From assembly GCF_000970345.1 (NCBI RefSeq), contig NZ_LAQU01000001.1:248001-312000 (forward strand): 64,000 nucleotides of DNA, read 5' to 3'. The notes beneath the pieces were generated by a model, which was not told where the DNA came from, made no database searches, and worked only from the letters and a program-made list of their open reading frames with translations. Position numbers and translations under genes: made by a program. This stretch comes from Robbsia andropogonis (GTDB lineage Bacteria; Pseudomonadota; Gammaproteobacteria; Burkholderiales; Burkholderiaceae). This document shows, one piece after another, positions 43,545 through 53,497 of the stretch; the first letter of the stretch is position 1; every line of letters begins with the position of its first letter.

Positions 43545-43608
43545 AACATGGTATGTCGCCGGCACCGCGTAGTGCGACCGCCCACTGCGCACATGCCCAC
43601 CGTATAAG

Positions 43609-43665
43609 AAAAACGTCCGCTTTCCCGCCCCGGATCTCTCGGACGACGGAAAGCGGGCGTTTTCC
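43609..43665. terminator. Bidirectional terminator between tlpA-like gene and maeB
   Basis: The stem AAAACGTCCGCTTTCC / GGAAAGCGGGCGTTTT (one mismatch) surrounds a 22-base loop and has A-rich and T-rich flanks on the two sides. It can terminate transcription coming from either convergent gene. Confidence 0.75.
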
Positions 43666-43671
43666 ATCGAC

Positions 43672-45942
43672 TTATTCCTGCGCGATATTCGCGGCGGCGA
43701 CTGCCGTCATATTGATGATGCGACGGACCGTGGCGGCGGGTGTGAGGATATGCGCCTGATGCGTGGCGCCCAGCAGGAACGGGCCCACGGTGATGCCTTC
43801 CCCGCCGGTCATCTTCAGCAGGTTGTACGCGATATTGGCCGCCTCGACATTCGGCATCAGCAGCAGATTGGCTTCGCCCTCCAGCGCCGACGCCGGGAAC
43901 GCCGCCTTGCGGATACTTTGCGACAGTGCCGCGTCGCCATGCATTTCGCCTTCCACTTGCAGACCAGGTTCCCGTGCGGCAATGAGCTCGCGGGCTTTCG
44001 CCATCCGCTTTGCCGATGCACTGGGGACGCTACCGAAGTTCGAATTCGATAACAAGGCGACCTTCGGCTGAATACCAAAACGCGCGATCTGCCGGGCAGC
44101 CAGGACCGCCATATCCGCCAGTTGCTCGGAGGTGGGCACTTCGTTCACGTAGGTATCACAAATGAACAGGTTCCGGCCCGGCAACATCAGCAGGTTCATC
44201 GCCGCAAAGTTCTTCGCTTCGTCGGCACGACCCAATACCTGATCGATGTACTTCAGGTGGTCGTGATAGCCGCCGATCAAGCCGCAGATCATGCCGTCGG
44301 CTTCGCCAAGGCGCACGAGAATCGCTGCGATCAGACTGTTGAATTTGCGCAGCGACGCCTTCGCGACCTCCGGCGTCACCCCTTCGCGCGCACCAATCTC
44401 ATGATATGCCTGCCAGCACTGGTGGAAGCGAGGATCGTCTTCAGGATCCACCAGATCGAAATGCTCACCGGCCAGCAGTTTCGAGCCGATTTTCTTCAAG
44501 CGCATTTCGACAACGGCAGGACGACCAATAAGGATCGGTTTCGCAATGCCTTCAGCCAGGACATATTGCGCGGCCCGCAATACGCGCTCATCCTCCCCTT
44601 CGGCAAAGACGATGCGCGCCTGGTTCGCCTTGGCCGCGACGAAAACAGGACGCATGACCATGCCCGTGTGATAGACCGTGGAAGCCAGCTTGTCGCGGTA
44701 GGCGTCCAGGCTATCGAGCGGCAAGGTTGCCACGCCGGAATCCATCGCTGCCTGTGCCACCGCCGGCGCGATCTTGATGATCAGACGAGGGTCGAATGGC
44801 TTGGGAATCAAGTAGTCCGGACCGAATTCGAGCGTATGGCCCTCATACGCCTTTGCTACTTCGTCGCCCTGGTCGGCTTCCTGGGCCAGTTCGGCGATGG
44901 CATGCACCGCCGCGAGCTTCATCTCCTCGGTGATCGACGTGGCGCCGACATCCAATGCTCCACGGAAAATAAACGGGAAGCACAGTACATTGTTGACCTG
45001 GTTCGGATAATCCGACCGACCCGTGGCGATGATTGCGTCCGGGCGCACGGCACGCGCCGCTTCCGGACGGATCTCCGGTTCAGGGTTGGCCAGTGCCAGG
45101 ATCAGTGGCTGCGTCCCCATGTCCTTGACCATCTCCGGCTTCAACAAACCGGCAGCCGAGCAACCCAGGAAGATATCCGCGCCGCGCGTGGCATCGGCAA
45201 GTGTCCGGGCATTCGTCTCCACCGCATAGACAGCCTTCGACGGATCGAGATTATCGCGCCCGGTATGCACAACGCCCTTGGAGTCCACCATCAGGATGTT
45301 CGACTTTTTCACGCCGAGGTGCACTAACAAGTCAAGGCAGGCGATGGCCGCCGCGCCAGCGCCGGAGCAAACAAGGCGCACATCGCCGATCTGTTTGCCG
45401 ACGACTTTCAATCCGTTCAGAATCGCAGCGGCGGCGATGATCGCGGTGCCATGTTGGTCATCGTGGAAGACCGGGATCTTCATTCGCTCGCGCAGCTTCT
45501 TTTCGATATAGAAACACTCGGGCGCCTTGATGTCCTCAAGATTGATGCCGCCTAGCGTTGGTTCGAGCATCGCTATAGCATCCACCAGCTTGTCGGGGTC
45601 CGTCTCGGCCAACTCGATATCGAAGACATCGATATCGGCGAATTTCTTGAAAAGACAGCCCTTCCCTTCCATCACCGGCTTTGACGCAAGCGGGCCAATA
45701 TTGCCCAGGCCCAGTACCGCGGTCCCGTTGCTGATCACACCCACCAGGTTGCTGCGCGACGTGTATTTATTGGCATTCAGCGGGTCCGCATGAATCTCCA
45801 TGCAAGCGGCCGCCACACCAGGGGAATACGCCAACGATAGATCAAGGCCATTGGACAATGGCTTCGTTGGCGTAACAGAGATTTTCCCAGGACGCGGAAA
45901 CTGGTGATAAGCCAGCGCGTTCTTTTTCAGTTCTTCATCCAT
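43672..45942 (-). CDS. maeB: NADP-dependent malic enzyme (MaeB type, with phosphotransacetylase-like domain)
   Basis: Oxidative decarboxylation of malate to pyruvate with NADPH formation. The 756-residue protein has the malic-enzyme domain at about 1-430 ([40 protein letters not shown] with the metal/catalytic region, [20 protein letters not shown] as Rossmann) and a C-terminal phosphotransacetylase-like domain (about 430-756) ending in [20 protein letters not shown]. The fusion is typical of proteobacterial MaeB; the C-terminal domain is regulatory rather than catalytic. The ATG at 45942 is preferred because GGGGAG sits 6 bp upstream; a first ATG at 45948 is too close. Confidence 0.95.
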   Translation of the reverse strand: MDEELKKNALAYHQFPRPGKISVTPTKPLSNGLDLSLAYSPGVAAACMEIHADPLNANKYTSRSNLVGVISNGTAVLGLGNIGPLASKPVMEGKGCLFKKFADIDVFDIELAETDPDKLVDAIAMLEPTLGGINLEDIKAPECFYIEKKLRERMKIPVFHDDQHGTAIIAAAAILNGLKVVGKQIGDVRLVCSGAGAAAIACLDLLVHLGVKKSNILMVDSKGVVHTGRDNLDPSKAVYAVETNARTLADATRGADIFLGCSAAGLLKPEMVKDMGTQPLILALANPEPEIRPEAARAVRPDAIIATGRSDYPNQVNNVLCFPFIFRGALDVGATSITEEMKLAAVHAIAELAQEADQGDEVAKAYEGHTLEFGPDYLIPKPFDPRLIIKIAPAVAQAAMDSGVATLPLDSLDAYRDKLASTVYHTGMVMRPVFVAAKANQARIVFAEGEDERVLRAAQYVLAEGIAKPILIGRPAVVEMRLKKIGSKLLAGEHFDLVDPEDDPRFHQCWQAYHEIGAREGVTPEVAKASLRKFNSLIAAILVRLGEADGMICGLIGGYHDHLKYIDQVLGRADEAKNFAAMNLLMLPGRNLFICDTYVNEVPTSEQLADMAVLAARQIARFGIQPKVALLSNSNFGSVPSASAKRMAKARELIAAREPGLQVEGEMHGDAALSQSIRKAAFPASALEGEANLLLMPNVEAANIAYNLLKMTGGEGITVGPFLLGATHQAHILTPAATVRRIINMTAVAAANIAQE

Positions 45943-46568
45943 CTGCATCTCCCCTGGTTACCTGAATCAAAAGCAACAACGCGGTGTCACGGATACCAGC
46001 ACGCCGATCATCCATAACACCGCGCAATAATATCTTTACGATGGCCACGCTAGGCCAGTATAAGCGGCGCCCAGTGTACACCTTTGCCAGCACAAACCGC
46101 CAGCGGGGCACATATGGAGAGAGGGCGGCACGAGTTGCGTCGCTTGGCGGAAAGCGTGCGACGGGCACCCTGAATATATTGAGAAGCAAAACGGAACAAA
46201 CCAATTGCTCGCGTTCTACCTCTTATTTAAAGGGCCGAAACATTATGTGGCGCAAGGCGTGAGGTGTGCCATTCATGCATGGATCCGTGCAAATGGCGCG
46301 GGGCGTTACGAAGAAATGACACGAAGGGTCCGACGCGAGAACTGCCGGCAATGCAAAAAGGAAAGAGCGCGACGATCTCGCCGGGGACGCTGTACGAGGG
46401 CACAAATGGTCCCGGCCTTGCATCGCTACACGCTCAGGGCGCGACAGAACGTCACATGCAAACTGCCTTGCATCATGCGACAAAGCACGCAACCAGCGCG
46501 GAAATGCCTTCCTGGCAGGATGTTGCGACGCAATAAAGCGGTGTCATGATGCTGCGATGCAATACGCT
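45943..46568. other. maeB-DUF481 intergenic region
   Basis: 626 bp between two minus-strand genes. Short open frames occur, but none has a recognisable product. Just after the DUF481 gene a 9-bp inverted repeat AATAAAGCG (46532-46540) / CGCTTTATT (46565-46573) overlaps the DUF481 stop; it has a long loop and no clear T-run, so its role is uncertain. Confidence 0.4.
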
Positions 46569-47345
46569 TTATTTCGGACCGAAGTTGTATCCGATGGACG
46601 TCATCACAATCGTATTTGTTTTCTTGACGCCTGAGACTGGATGATTTTGATAGCTGTTTGAAACCGTGATCTTCCAGTTCAAGTGATCGGTGATTTGGGT
46701 AGTCAGGCCAGCGTCGAGCTGCGTACGAACGTTGCCGATGTAGCCAAGGTTGGGATACACCGCGATGCGCTCGTTGAACGTCGTATTGGGGCCGATTTTC
46801 TGCACCCAGTTCTCACCCATCAATAGTTCAGGGTAATTGCGTGAACTGCTGTGGTACTGCTCATAGTTGTACGACACACCACTATAGACATCGAACACGG
46901 TGGGATTCGTCTTCACGACGTGATAACCAAAACCGCCGCCTACTGAAGACTGAAAGTTCAAATCCTGCAATTCATTACGTTGCGCCTGAAACACCCCTAG
47001 CGCATATACCTTCGGCGTCAGGTCGTGATCGTATTCGGCATCGAACTTGATCAAATTATTTGATGTGGACTTTGTACCGTCGCTGTCTTTCGTCCAGCCG
47101 TAGAGGCCAGTCAAGGATCCCACGAACTTGTCGGTCGTATTGGCCCACTGTGCGTTGGCCGCGGCGTTGACGGCCATGGAACTGGTGTCACCCGACGCGG
47201 CGCTCAGCCCCGCGTTGAACGATCCTCGCCATTGCCCGTCTGTCTTGACGGCCGCGCTACTCTCAAGAGCAACGGGATCTGCCCAGACAGGCGCGCTGGC
47301 GAACATCATGAAAAGCGGCAGAACAGGGAAGTTTTTCAATTTCAT
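46569..47345 (-). CDS. DUF481-family outer-membrane protein 1
   Basis: Predicted outer-membrane beta-barrel of 258 residues from the DUF481 family, whose function is not established. It has a signal peptide (KLKNFPVLPLFMMFASAPVWA, about residues 2-22) and strands alternating with charged loops; the C-terminal end (MTSIGYNFGPK) carries the aromatic signature. The ATG at 47345 is chosen because it directly precedes the signal peptide. It is similar in order and sequence to the gene at 47647-48618 (QLDAGLTTQITDHLNWKITV here against QLELALSTAISDRLQVKMSF there), so the two are tandem paralogues. Confidence 0.85.
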   Translation of the reverse strand: MKLKNFPVLPLFMMFASAPVWADPVALESSAAVKTDGQWRGSFNAGLSAASGDTSSMAVNAAANAQWANTTDKFVGSLTGLYGWTKDSDGTKSTSNNLIKFDAEYDHDLTPKVYALGVFQAQRNELQDLNFQSSVGGGFGYHVVKTNPTVFDVYSGVSYNYEQYHSSSRNYPELLMGENWVQKIGPNTTFNERIAVYPNLGYIGNVRTQLDAGLTTQITDHLNWKITVSNSYQNHPVSGVKKTNTIVMTSIGYNFGPK

Positions 47346-47646
47346 GTTGTCAGAGAGGCGGATGAGGGAAGCGAGACCCGATTCGTGAACCGGACACATC
47401 TACAGCCTGGATTTCCAGTGCAAAAACGGAAAGCGCGACCGCATACGCGCCCCCGCCATTTGCACCGGCTGCTCTCTGATCATAGAACAGACAAACAATT
47501 CGCGCGTGCGAGCAACCAAAATGCTTTTGACATGAACGACGCTTGCCGCATGTCACTTTTCTTCGTGAAACACGAATGGACGAACGGATCTTTCATGACC
47601 TTTCATCACGCCGACGCGCCGCCGCAGCGCGACGGGCTCCGACATA
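47346..47646. other. Gap between the two DUF481 genes
   Basis: 301 bp between two same-strand genes. It is expected to hold the promoter of the first DUF481 gene. I see no gene or other recognisable element in it. Confidence 0.4.
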
Positions 47647-48618
47647 TCAACCGCCAAACACATAGCCAATGCTGGCCATTAACATCGAATTCATCTTGTT
47701 ATTATTGGCACGCGGATGGCTGCGATAGATATTCAGAAAGGACATTTTTACCTGCAATCGATCCGATATCGCAGTACTCAATGCCAGTTCCAACTGCGTG
47801 CGGACGCGACCGAACGGCCCCACACTGGGATAAACAACAAAGCGTTGTTCAAATCGTGACCGCTCGGAAAACTGATACGTAAAGCGTTCACCCACCATCA
47901 ATTCCGGTGCCTTGATCGTAACACCGGGCTGGGTATCCGACGCTGCGTAGCGCTCCGTGGTATAGCCGATACCGCCAAACACGTCGAACGTTTTGCTTAC
48001 ATCCTTGAAAACATGATAGCCCGCGCCAACACCGAAAGTCGTCCGCATCGACAGTCCGCGTAATGGTGCGCGTTCGAGTTCGACATATCCGAGGCCGTAC
48101 ACCCGATCGCTAATGTTTCGATCGTACTGCAGCAGGCCGCGTTGATAATTCGCGGTCTGCGCGGACACACCATTCGCGGTACGTGTCAGGCCCCTTACCG
48201 CCATGCCGGTTAAAGTAATCGTGTCGATGCCGGTTGAACGCTGCGCATCCGCATCGAGATTGACGGCGAAAGAGCGTACGTCGCCATTGACCCCGGTGAA
48301 ACCACCATTTATCGACCCGCGCCACCGGGAATCCATCTTGGTCTTCAAGCCGTAGGGCGAGACCACGGTCACCGTGCCACCGGGGTCCACAAGATCGGCT
48401 CGCGCTTCGCGGCCGCTGAGTGCCGCGCATGATAAGGCAAGCACAATGACGGCAAAGGCCAATCTTTTACCGGTCCCCTTGCCGACGGCTCCCGCATCGT
48501 CGTGGGCGGCTACACTTGCACGGGCACGGTGGACAAACATCGTATGCGTCCCGGGGTCAGGCATACCGCGATACACGGGCAAGGTTGCAACGAATCGGGA
48601 GGGAAAAGCAATCATCAT
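47647..48618 (-). CDS. DUF481-family outer-membrane protein 2
   Basis: Second DUF481-type outer-membrane barrel, about 323 residues with the chosen start. The signal-like hydrophobic segment (KRLAFAVIVLALSCAALSGR) lies some 50 residues in, so the true start may be later (ATG at 48540 or a later non-ATG codon). The ATG at 48618 is used because GGAG lies 4 bp before it. The barrel half shows repeated segments such as YGLGYVELERAPLRGL and ends MLMASIGYVFGG, with an aromatic terminal region. It lies 301 bp from its paralogue on the same strand, so tandem duplication is likely. Confidence 0.8.
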   Translation of the reverse strand: MMIAFPSRFVATLPVYRGMPDPGTHTMFVHRARASVAAHDDAGAVGKGTGKRLAFAVIVLALSCAALSGREARADLVDPGGTVTVVSPYGLKTKMDSRWRGSINGGFTGVNGDVRSFAVNLDADAQRSTGIDTITLTGMAVRGLTRTANGVSAQTANYQRGLLQYDRNISDRVYGLGYVELERAPLRGLSMRTTFGVGAGYHVFKDVSKTFDVFGGIGYTTERYAASDTQPGVTIKAPELMVGERFTYQFSERSRFEQRFVVYPSVGPFGRVRTQLELALSTAISDRLQVKMSFLNIYRSHPRANNNKMNSMLMASIGYVFGG

Positions 48619-49032
48619 GTCACTCCGGTAAATAGTCTCCGTAGTGTCGATGTCGACTTGTTTGGCCGCCCATTGATCCGCGAATATGCAAACCACCAAA
48701 GCGAAGGCATACAAATACAGCAAGACTTCGGTCTCAGCACCTTTATGATCATTGCCGGTTACAATGAGGCTGGAATGTTGCTCCTGCCGATCAAAAAGCG
48801 ATATTTGCCCTGGCACGTGGTCCAACTGATGTAAAATGTGGCCCCAATTCCGTTGCCGGGCGCGCATCTCGCGCCCGCGCCCCTGGCGCGCGTCCCGACC
48901 GGGACGCGATCGCCCGATGTGGTCTGCGACTGATGCCGCCTCACGGCGCGCCGGTGCGCAGCCTGCCGCAGCGACGTCAGTACGCACCAGGGCGCCGCGC
49001 ATCCCATTGGATTTCCACCGAACGCCATCGAC
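48619..49032. other. DUF481/pyrE divergent gap
   Basis: 414 bp between the divergent starts of the DUF481 gene and pyrE. Promoters for both should be here, but none matches consensus well. GTAAAAT near 48832 is a weak -10 for pyrE. Confidence 0.4.
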
Positions 49033-49719
49033 ATGAATAGCGCCGACCGCCAAACAATCGCCGAAACCACCGCCAAGATCCTGCTGGAAGTCCAGGCGGT
49101 CCATTTCAACGCCGAAACGCCGTTCAAGCTGACCTCCGGTTGGGCAAGCCCGGTCTACATCGACTGCCGCAAGCTGATCTCGTTCCCACGCGCACGCCGT
49201 GCACTGATGCAAATGGCGAAGGACGTCATCCTGAGCGATATCGGGTTCGAGCAACTGGATTCCGTTGCCGGCGGTGAAACGGCCGGTATCCCCTTCTCCG
49301 CATGGATCGCGGATCAGCTCGACCTGCCGATGCAGTACGTGCGCAAGAAGCCGAAAGGCTTCGGTCGTAATGCACAGATCGAGGGATACCTGAAAGAAGG
49401 ATCGCGTGTGCTGCTGGTCGAGGACCTGACGACCGATGGCAAGAGCAAGATCAATTTCTGCGAAGCCCTGCGCACCGCGGGCGCCGAGGTAAAGCACACT
49501 TTCGTGCTATTCCACTACGGTATCTTCGAACAGAGCAAGACGGCGCTGGCCGATATCGGGGTGCAGTTGCACGCGTTGGCGACCTGGCACGATGTGCTCG
49601 CCGTGGCGCGCAAGCAATCGTACTTCGACCAGAACACGCTGGATGAAGTGGAAGCCTTCCTGAAAGACCCGGCAGGCTGGTCAGCGCGCAACGGCGGCTC
49701 AAACGGCGTATCTGCCTGA
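49033..49719 (+). CDS. pyrE: Orotate phosphoribosyltransferase
   Basis: Converts orotate and PRPP to orotidine monophosphate in pyrimidine synthesis. The 228-residue product has the PRPP loop [20 protein letters not shown] (about residue 116) and an N-terminal [20 protein letters not shown] segment (about 32) typical of PyrE; the flexible loop [14 protein letters not shown] is at about 98. The ATG at 49033 directly precedes the conserved region; no strong ribosome site is seen. Confidence 0.96.
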   Translation: MNSADRQTIAETTAKILLEVQAVHFNAETPFKLTSGWASPVYIDCRKLISFPRARRALMQMAKDVILSDIGFEQLDSVAGGETAGIPFSAWIADQLDLPMQYVRKKPKGFGRNAQIEGYLKEGSRVLLVEDLTTDGKSKINFCEALRTAGAEVKHTFVLFHYGIFEQSKTALADIGVQLHALATWHDVLAVARKQSYFDQNTLDEVEAFLKDPAGWSARNGGSNGVSA

Positions 49720-49836
49720 CAGGCTGTTGATAGCGACAGCGGGCGCGCGCAATTCCGGTTGCGCCCGATGCGCGCGTTGTGCTTTCAACGTCATTGTCCG
49801 CAGGCCGATGTGACGGACTGCCGATGCACGATAAGG

Positions 49837-51147
49837 TCAATCGTCGACGCCACCGTCATGCCACTGCCACGCAGTGGAAGCGACACCGGGTATCGACAGC
49901 AGACCGTTCGCGGCAGCGTATTGATATAACTCGGCATTGCTGCTGATACCGGCCTTGTGCATCGCGCTCATCTTCTGCGTACTGACCGTCTTGACACTGC
50001 GGTTCAAGGCCTGCGCGATGTGCTTTACCGGATCGCCATTAACGAAACGACGAATCACCTCGGCTTCCCGTGGGCTCCAGATCGCCGGTCGCGTCGTCTC
50101 GCTCTCCGGATAGCCCGCCTGCACCAACGCCGCCGTTATAGACGGCCCGCGGAATGTCCCGCCTTTCTGCACCATTTGAATCGCCGTGGGCACCAGGGCG
50201 AGATCGTCCATCTTGCTGAGGATGCCTTGCACGTTGAGCAACTGCAGGTTGCGTAACACACAAGCATGCAGGCACATCGTATGGACGATCAACTTGATGC
50301 GCGGATAATGCCGACGTAGATAACCGATCATCGTCAGTCCATCGCCATGAGGCCCCTCCCCCATGGCAAGATCGCAGATCAGTACATCGCACGGCGTACC
50401 GGCCAAGGCGTCGAACAGATCGACCGACCGCGAGTAGGCGCCGGTCACCACGACGTCGAACGGCGGCCGGTCGCGACGGGGTGAAGCGTATTTGACGGCG
50501 CCGCGCGCGCCTGTCCGCGCGGCAGTCTTGAGGCCGTCACGCATGCACGCTTGTGTGTATCCCCGATACGCCGCGATCGCTTCAAAGCCGCCACGCACGG
50601 CGAATAACGCACGCACCTCGCCAGCATCCTCATCGTCATCGATATCGCCATGATCGACCCGCGGCAATGCGGATCGCCGTGGCGCGCGCGCTGAGGGCAT
50701 TGACGTGAAACCGTTCGTCGCGGGATGCCAGGCGGCGGGCGCCAACGGCCCCGCTGATGATGCCAGCGCCGGTGACGCGGACACGGACTGCTGCAATGAC
50801 GAAACGGGCGGCGACGGCGGCCCATCTGCAGCCATTCCCCCCCGGTTGACGTCGACCACGATGCGGTCGGACATGCCATTCGGCGCGTCGATCGCATTGG
50901 GCACGATCCCGCGCGCCGCGCCGGCATCGCGCGGCTTTGCGCGCTCCTTGACACCCTGTGTCGCGCACGAGCGCGTCCCGTTGGCGACCTGGCCGGTGGG
51001 CGTACGCCCCTGCGCCTCGGATCGATACAGCCACTCCAACGCGAATGGCACGTCCAATATCATCGCCATGCCACATAGCGTGACATGGTGATCGTCCGCC
51101 AGCATCACCCGGATGGCGCACGCGCCTGCGTCCTCCCTTCCACTCAT
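49837..51147 (-). CDS. LuxR-type response regulator with receiver insert
   Basis: Two-component response regulator (436 residues) whose sequence recalls RcsB-type regulators. The receiver elements are all present but split: the acidic pair RVMLADDHHVTLCG (about residue 13), the rest of the fold from VVVTGAYSRSVDLFDAL (about 230), the phospho-acceptor Asp in LICDLAMGEG (about 256) and the Lys in ILSKMDD (about 312). In between lies an additional region of roughly 180 residues, partly Pro/Ser/Ala-rich. The C-terminal LuxR helix-turn-helix is WSPREAEVIRRFVNGDPVKH to SVKTVSTQKMSAMHKAG (about 360-405). GGAGAGAG precedes the ATG at 51147. No sensor kinase lies nearby. Confidence 0.85.
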   Translation of the reverse strand: MSGREDAGACAIRVMLADDHHVTLCGMAMILDVPFALEWLYRSEAQGRTPTGQVANGTRSCATQGVKERAKPRDAGAARGIVPNAIDAPNGMSDRIVVDVNRGGMAADGPPSPPVSSLQQSVSASPALASSAGPLAPAAWHPATNGFTSMPSARAPRRSALPRVDHGDIDDDEDAGEVRALFAVRGGFEAIAAYRGYTQACMRDGLKTAARTGARGAVKYASPRRDRPPFDVVVTGAYSRSVDLFDALAGTPCDVLICDLAMGEGPHGDGLTMIGYLRRHYPRIKLIVHTMCLHACVLRNLQLLNVQGILSKMDDLALVPTAIQMVQKGGTFRGPSITAALVQAGYPESETTRPAIWSPREAEVIRRFVNGDPVKHIAQALNRSVKTVSTQKMSAMHKAGISSNAELYQYAAANGLLSIPGVASTAWQWHDGGVDD

Positions 51148-51321
51148 CGTTGCTCTCTCCTATCGCATTACACACGGTGCAACACACGCTTGAATGACAT
51201 CGATGACGCAACGCCGTGGCATGTCCGACGGCACCGGTCCCTGCCCGAGGGATACCGACCGATCGGGCCTGGGGCGTGATAGACTCGATTATCGTTGTCA
51301 GCTCAATCGCATGCATATCTC

Positions 51322-52104
51322 ATGAGGCCGCTTGCTCTCCGTTCAGGCGTCGATTGGATCGACGCGCCGGCCCCGCAAGCGTGGGACGCCGCCATCCTCG
51401 ATGGCCTCGTTGGCATCCCCTTTTCGCGCCGGACCGGCACGGGTGCGAGGCGGTTCGAGGTATCCCCTCTTCGGCGTCGACTTGTCCGATTGATCGTGGG
51501 CGCGGTTTTGGTCTGCCGCATGACGCTGCCATCCGCCTACGCCGCACCGCCTTTCTCCATCAGCAGTCCGGATTTTGTACCGGGCATGCCGCTGGACGTA
51601 GCGCAGATCGGTCTCGACTGCGGAGGGAAGAACCGATCACCCGCCGTGCAATGGCGCGATGCCCCCGAGGGCACGACCTCCTTCGCCATTACGTTCTTCG
51701 ATCGCGATTCCCCTGGGCATGGCTGGTGGTTTTGGGCCGTCGCGGGTATCCCCGCCAGCATCAGTCAACTGCCCGCCAATGCGGCGGCGTCTGGTGCCCT
51801 CGCCGCGCTCGGGGCGGTACAAGCGCGCAACGACGCAAGCGAAGGGGGATACACCGGCCCCTGCATGACGAACCGCCCCAGCGGCGAACTCCCGCAAAAG
51901 CCAGTCGACCACCCCCTTTGGGCCACCGCGCCGTACGCCGAAACGCACCGATACATATTGACCGTCTACGCCATGAAAGGGCCGATTGGTCATGTTGCAC
52001 AAGGCTTGCCGGCGCCGTTCTTCGAGCATGAAATCGCGAATGACGCGATTGCGCAAGCCAGTATCGAAGTGCGCGCCGTGCCGCCGGTCTTCTCGGAACC
52101 CTGA
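51322..52104 (+). CDS. PEBP-family (YbhB/YbcL-like) exported protein
   Basis: Phosphatidylethanolamine-binding-protein-fold product, 260 residues with this start. A signal-like segment VRLIVGAVLVCRMTLPSAYA ends before the mature domain AAPPFSISSPDF. The mature part has the PEBP conserved blocks CGGKNRSPAVQWRDAPEGT (the DxDxPxxx-type ligand region begins here), FFDRDSPGHGWWFWAVAGIP and GGYTGPCMTNRPSG (the GxxxP region) and the HRYILTVYAMKG strand. The start is uncertain, because the region before the signal is long and non-conserved. Bacterial relatives of this group have no agreed function. Confidence 0.82.
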   Translation: MRPLALRSGVDWIDAPAPQAWDAAILDGLVGIPFSRRTGTGARRFEVSPLRRRLVRLIVGAVLVCRMTLPSAYAAPPFSISSPDFVPGMPLDVAQIGLDCGGKNRSPAVQWRDAPEGTTSFAITFFDRDSPGHGWWFWAVAGIPASISQLPANAAASGALAALGAVQARNDASEGGYTGPCMTNRPSGELPQKPVDHPLWATAPYAETHRYILTVYAMKGPIGHVAQGLPAPFFEHEIANDAIAQASIEVRAVPPVFSEP

Positions 52105-52307
52105 AGGAAGCCGCGCGATGTAGTCTGGCCGTGGCTTTCAGGCGGCACGGCCCGTCACGACAATGTCCTGCCGTCGTTGGCGGCTTTTGCAGAAAACCGG
52201 ACAAATGCCTCACGGTTGGCTTTAAAATACAAGGGTGCGCGTTGCGACGAGCGATGCGCGCCGATGCGCCGTGTGTGGCGTTCCCATGACGTGATAGAGG
52301 AAGCGCA

Positions 52308-53261
52308 ATGAGCTTCAAAGTGTTTGTCGACGGGCAGGAAGGCACGACCGGCCTGCGGATTTTCGAATACCTGAGCGCGCGCGCCGATATCGAGATCCTC
52401 CGTATCGATGAAGACCGACGCAAAGACCCGGAAGCACGTCGTACGTTGATCGACGCATCCGATGTCACCTTCCTGTGCCTGCCCGACGTCGCGTCGCGGC
52501 AGTCGGTCGAATTGGTGACGAATCCGCATACGTGCATCATCGATGCCAGTACCGCATTTCGTACCGATCCGAACTGGGCATACGGCCTGCCGGAACTAGG
52601 CGCTGCCTACCGTGACGCCATCCGCGGGAAAAAGCGCATCGCAGTGCCAGGGTGCCATGCGTCCGCCTTCGTCCTGAGCGTGCATCCGCTGGTCAAGGCG
52701 GGGATCGTGCCGGCATCCTATCCGGTGTCCGCCTATTCGTTGACCGGCTATAGCGGCGGTGGCAAGAAGATGATCGCTGATTACCAGTCGATTCCGCTCT
52801 CCCCCGCATTGGAAGGTCCGCGTCCGTACGCGTTGGAATTGAAACACAAGCACTTGCCGGAAATGAAGGCGCATGGTGGGCTGGACGCGGCGCCGATCTT
52901 CACGCCGATCGTCGGCAACTTCCTCAAGGGTCTGGCGGTCACGACTTATTGGCATCCGCGCCAGTTCGCCCGAAAAGCCGACGTGGCCGATATCCACGCC
53001 TGCATGCGCGCGCATTACGCCGACGAACACTTCATCAACGTCCGTCCGATCGGCGCGGCCGATAATCTCGATGGCGGCTTCTTCGACGTGCAAGCGTGCA
53101 ACGACACCAACCGCGTCGATCTGTTCACCTTCGGCGATGAAGACCGCATCGTCACGATTGCGCGGCTCGATAACCTCGGCAAGGGGGCCGCCGGCGCCGC
53201 CATCCAATGCATGAACCTGCACCTGGGTTGTGCCGAGAATCAGGGTCTGGCGCGGGATTGA
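52308..53261 (+). CDS. argC: N-acetyl-gamma-glutamyl-phosphate reductase, type 2
   Basis: NADPH-dependent reduction of N-acetylglutamyl phosphate in arginine synthesis. At 317 residues it is the short, type 2 form of ArgC. Seen in order: [20 protein letters not shown] (nucleotide loop, about residue 5), the catalytic cysteine in [18 protein letters not shown] (about 118), [20 protein letters not shown] (about 144) and [12 protein letters not shown] (the substrate His, about 185). The ribosome site GAAGCG precedes the ATG. A strong terminator follows. Confidence 0.95.
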   Translation: MSFKVFVDGQEGTTGLRIFEYLSARADIEILRIDEDRRKDPEARRTLIDASDVTFLCLPDVASRQSVELVTNPHTCIIDASTAFRTDPNWAYGLPELGAAYRDAIRGKKRIAVPGCHASAFVLSVHPLVKAGIVPASYPVSAYSLTGYSGGGKKMIADYQSIPLSPALEGPRPYALELKHKHLPEMKAHGGLDAAPIFTPIVGNFLKGLAVTTYWHPRQFARKADVADIHACMRAHYADEHFINVRPIGAADNLDGGFFDVQACNDTNRVDLFTFGDEDRIVTIARLDNLGKGAAGAAIQCMNLHLGCAENQGLARD

Positions 53262-53284
53262 TCCGTCGCGCGGCATAACCAACG

Positions 53285-53309
53285 AGCGTCTTCGGACGCT
53301 TATTTTTTT
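53285..53309 (+). terminator. Rho-independent terminator of argC
   Basis: Stem AGCGTC / GACGCT closes on the stable TTCG tetraloop and runs into TTATTTTTTTA. It begins 23 bp after the argC stop. Confidence 0.92.
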
Positions 53310-53497
53310 ACTTCCCGCTAACAGCGCCGATTTTTTCCGCCATCCTCCCGAAACCTTGACCTGTCGAGTGTTACCTATTTGACTCATCAGGGATAATACC
53401 GAATCGAAAAAGCACGATCGTTCGTCGTATTATCACTTGCAGCCACATCTAATAAACGGGCACCCCCGCCTGAGGCTCAAGGTACAAGGAGACAGCA

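Noticed and set aside
46205-46549. Short plus-strand frames after the DUF481 gene
   Set aside because: Arginine-rich, without start context, and not similar to any protein that I recognise.
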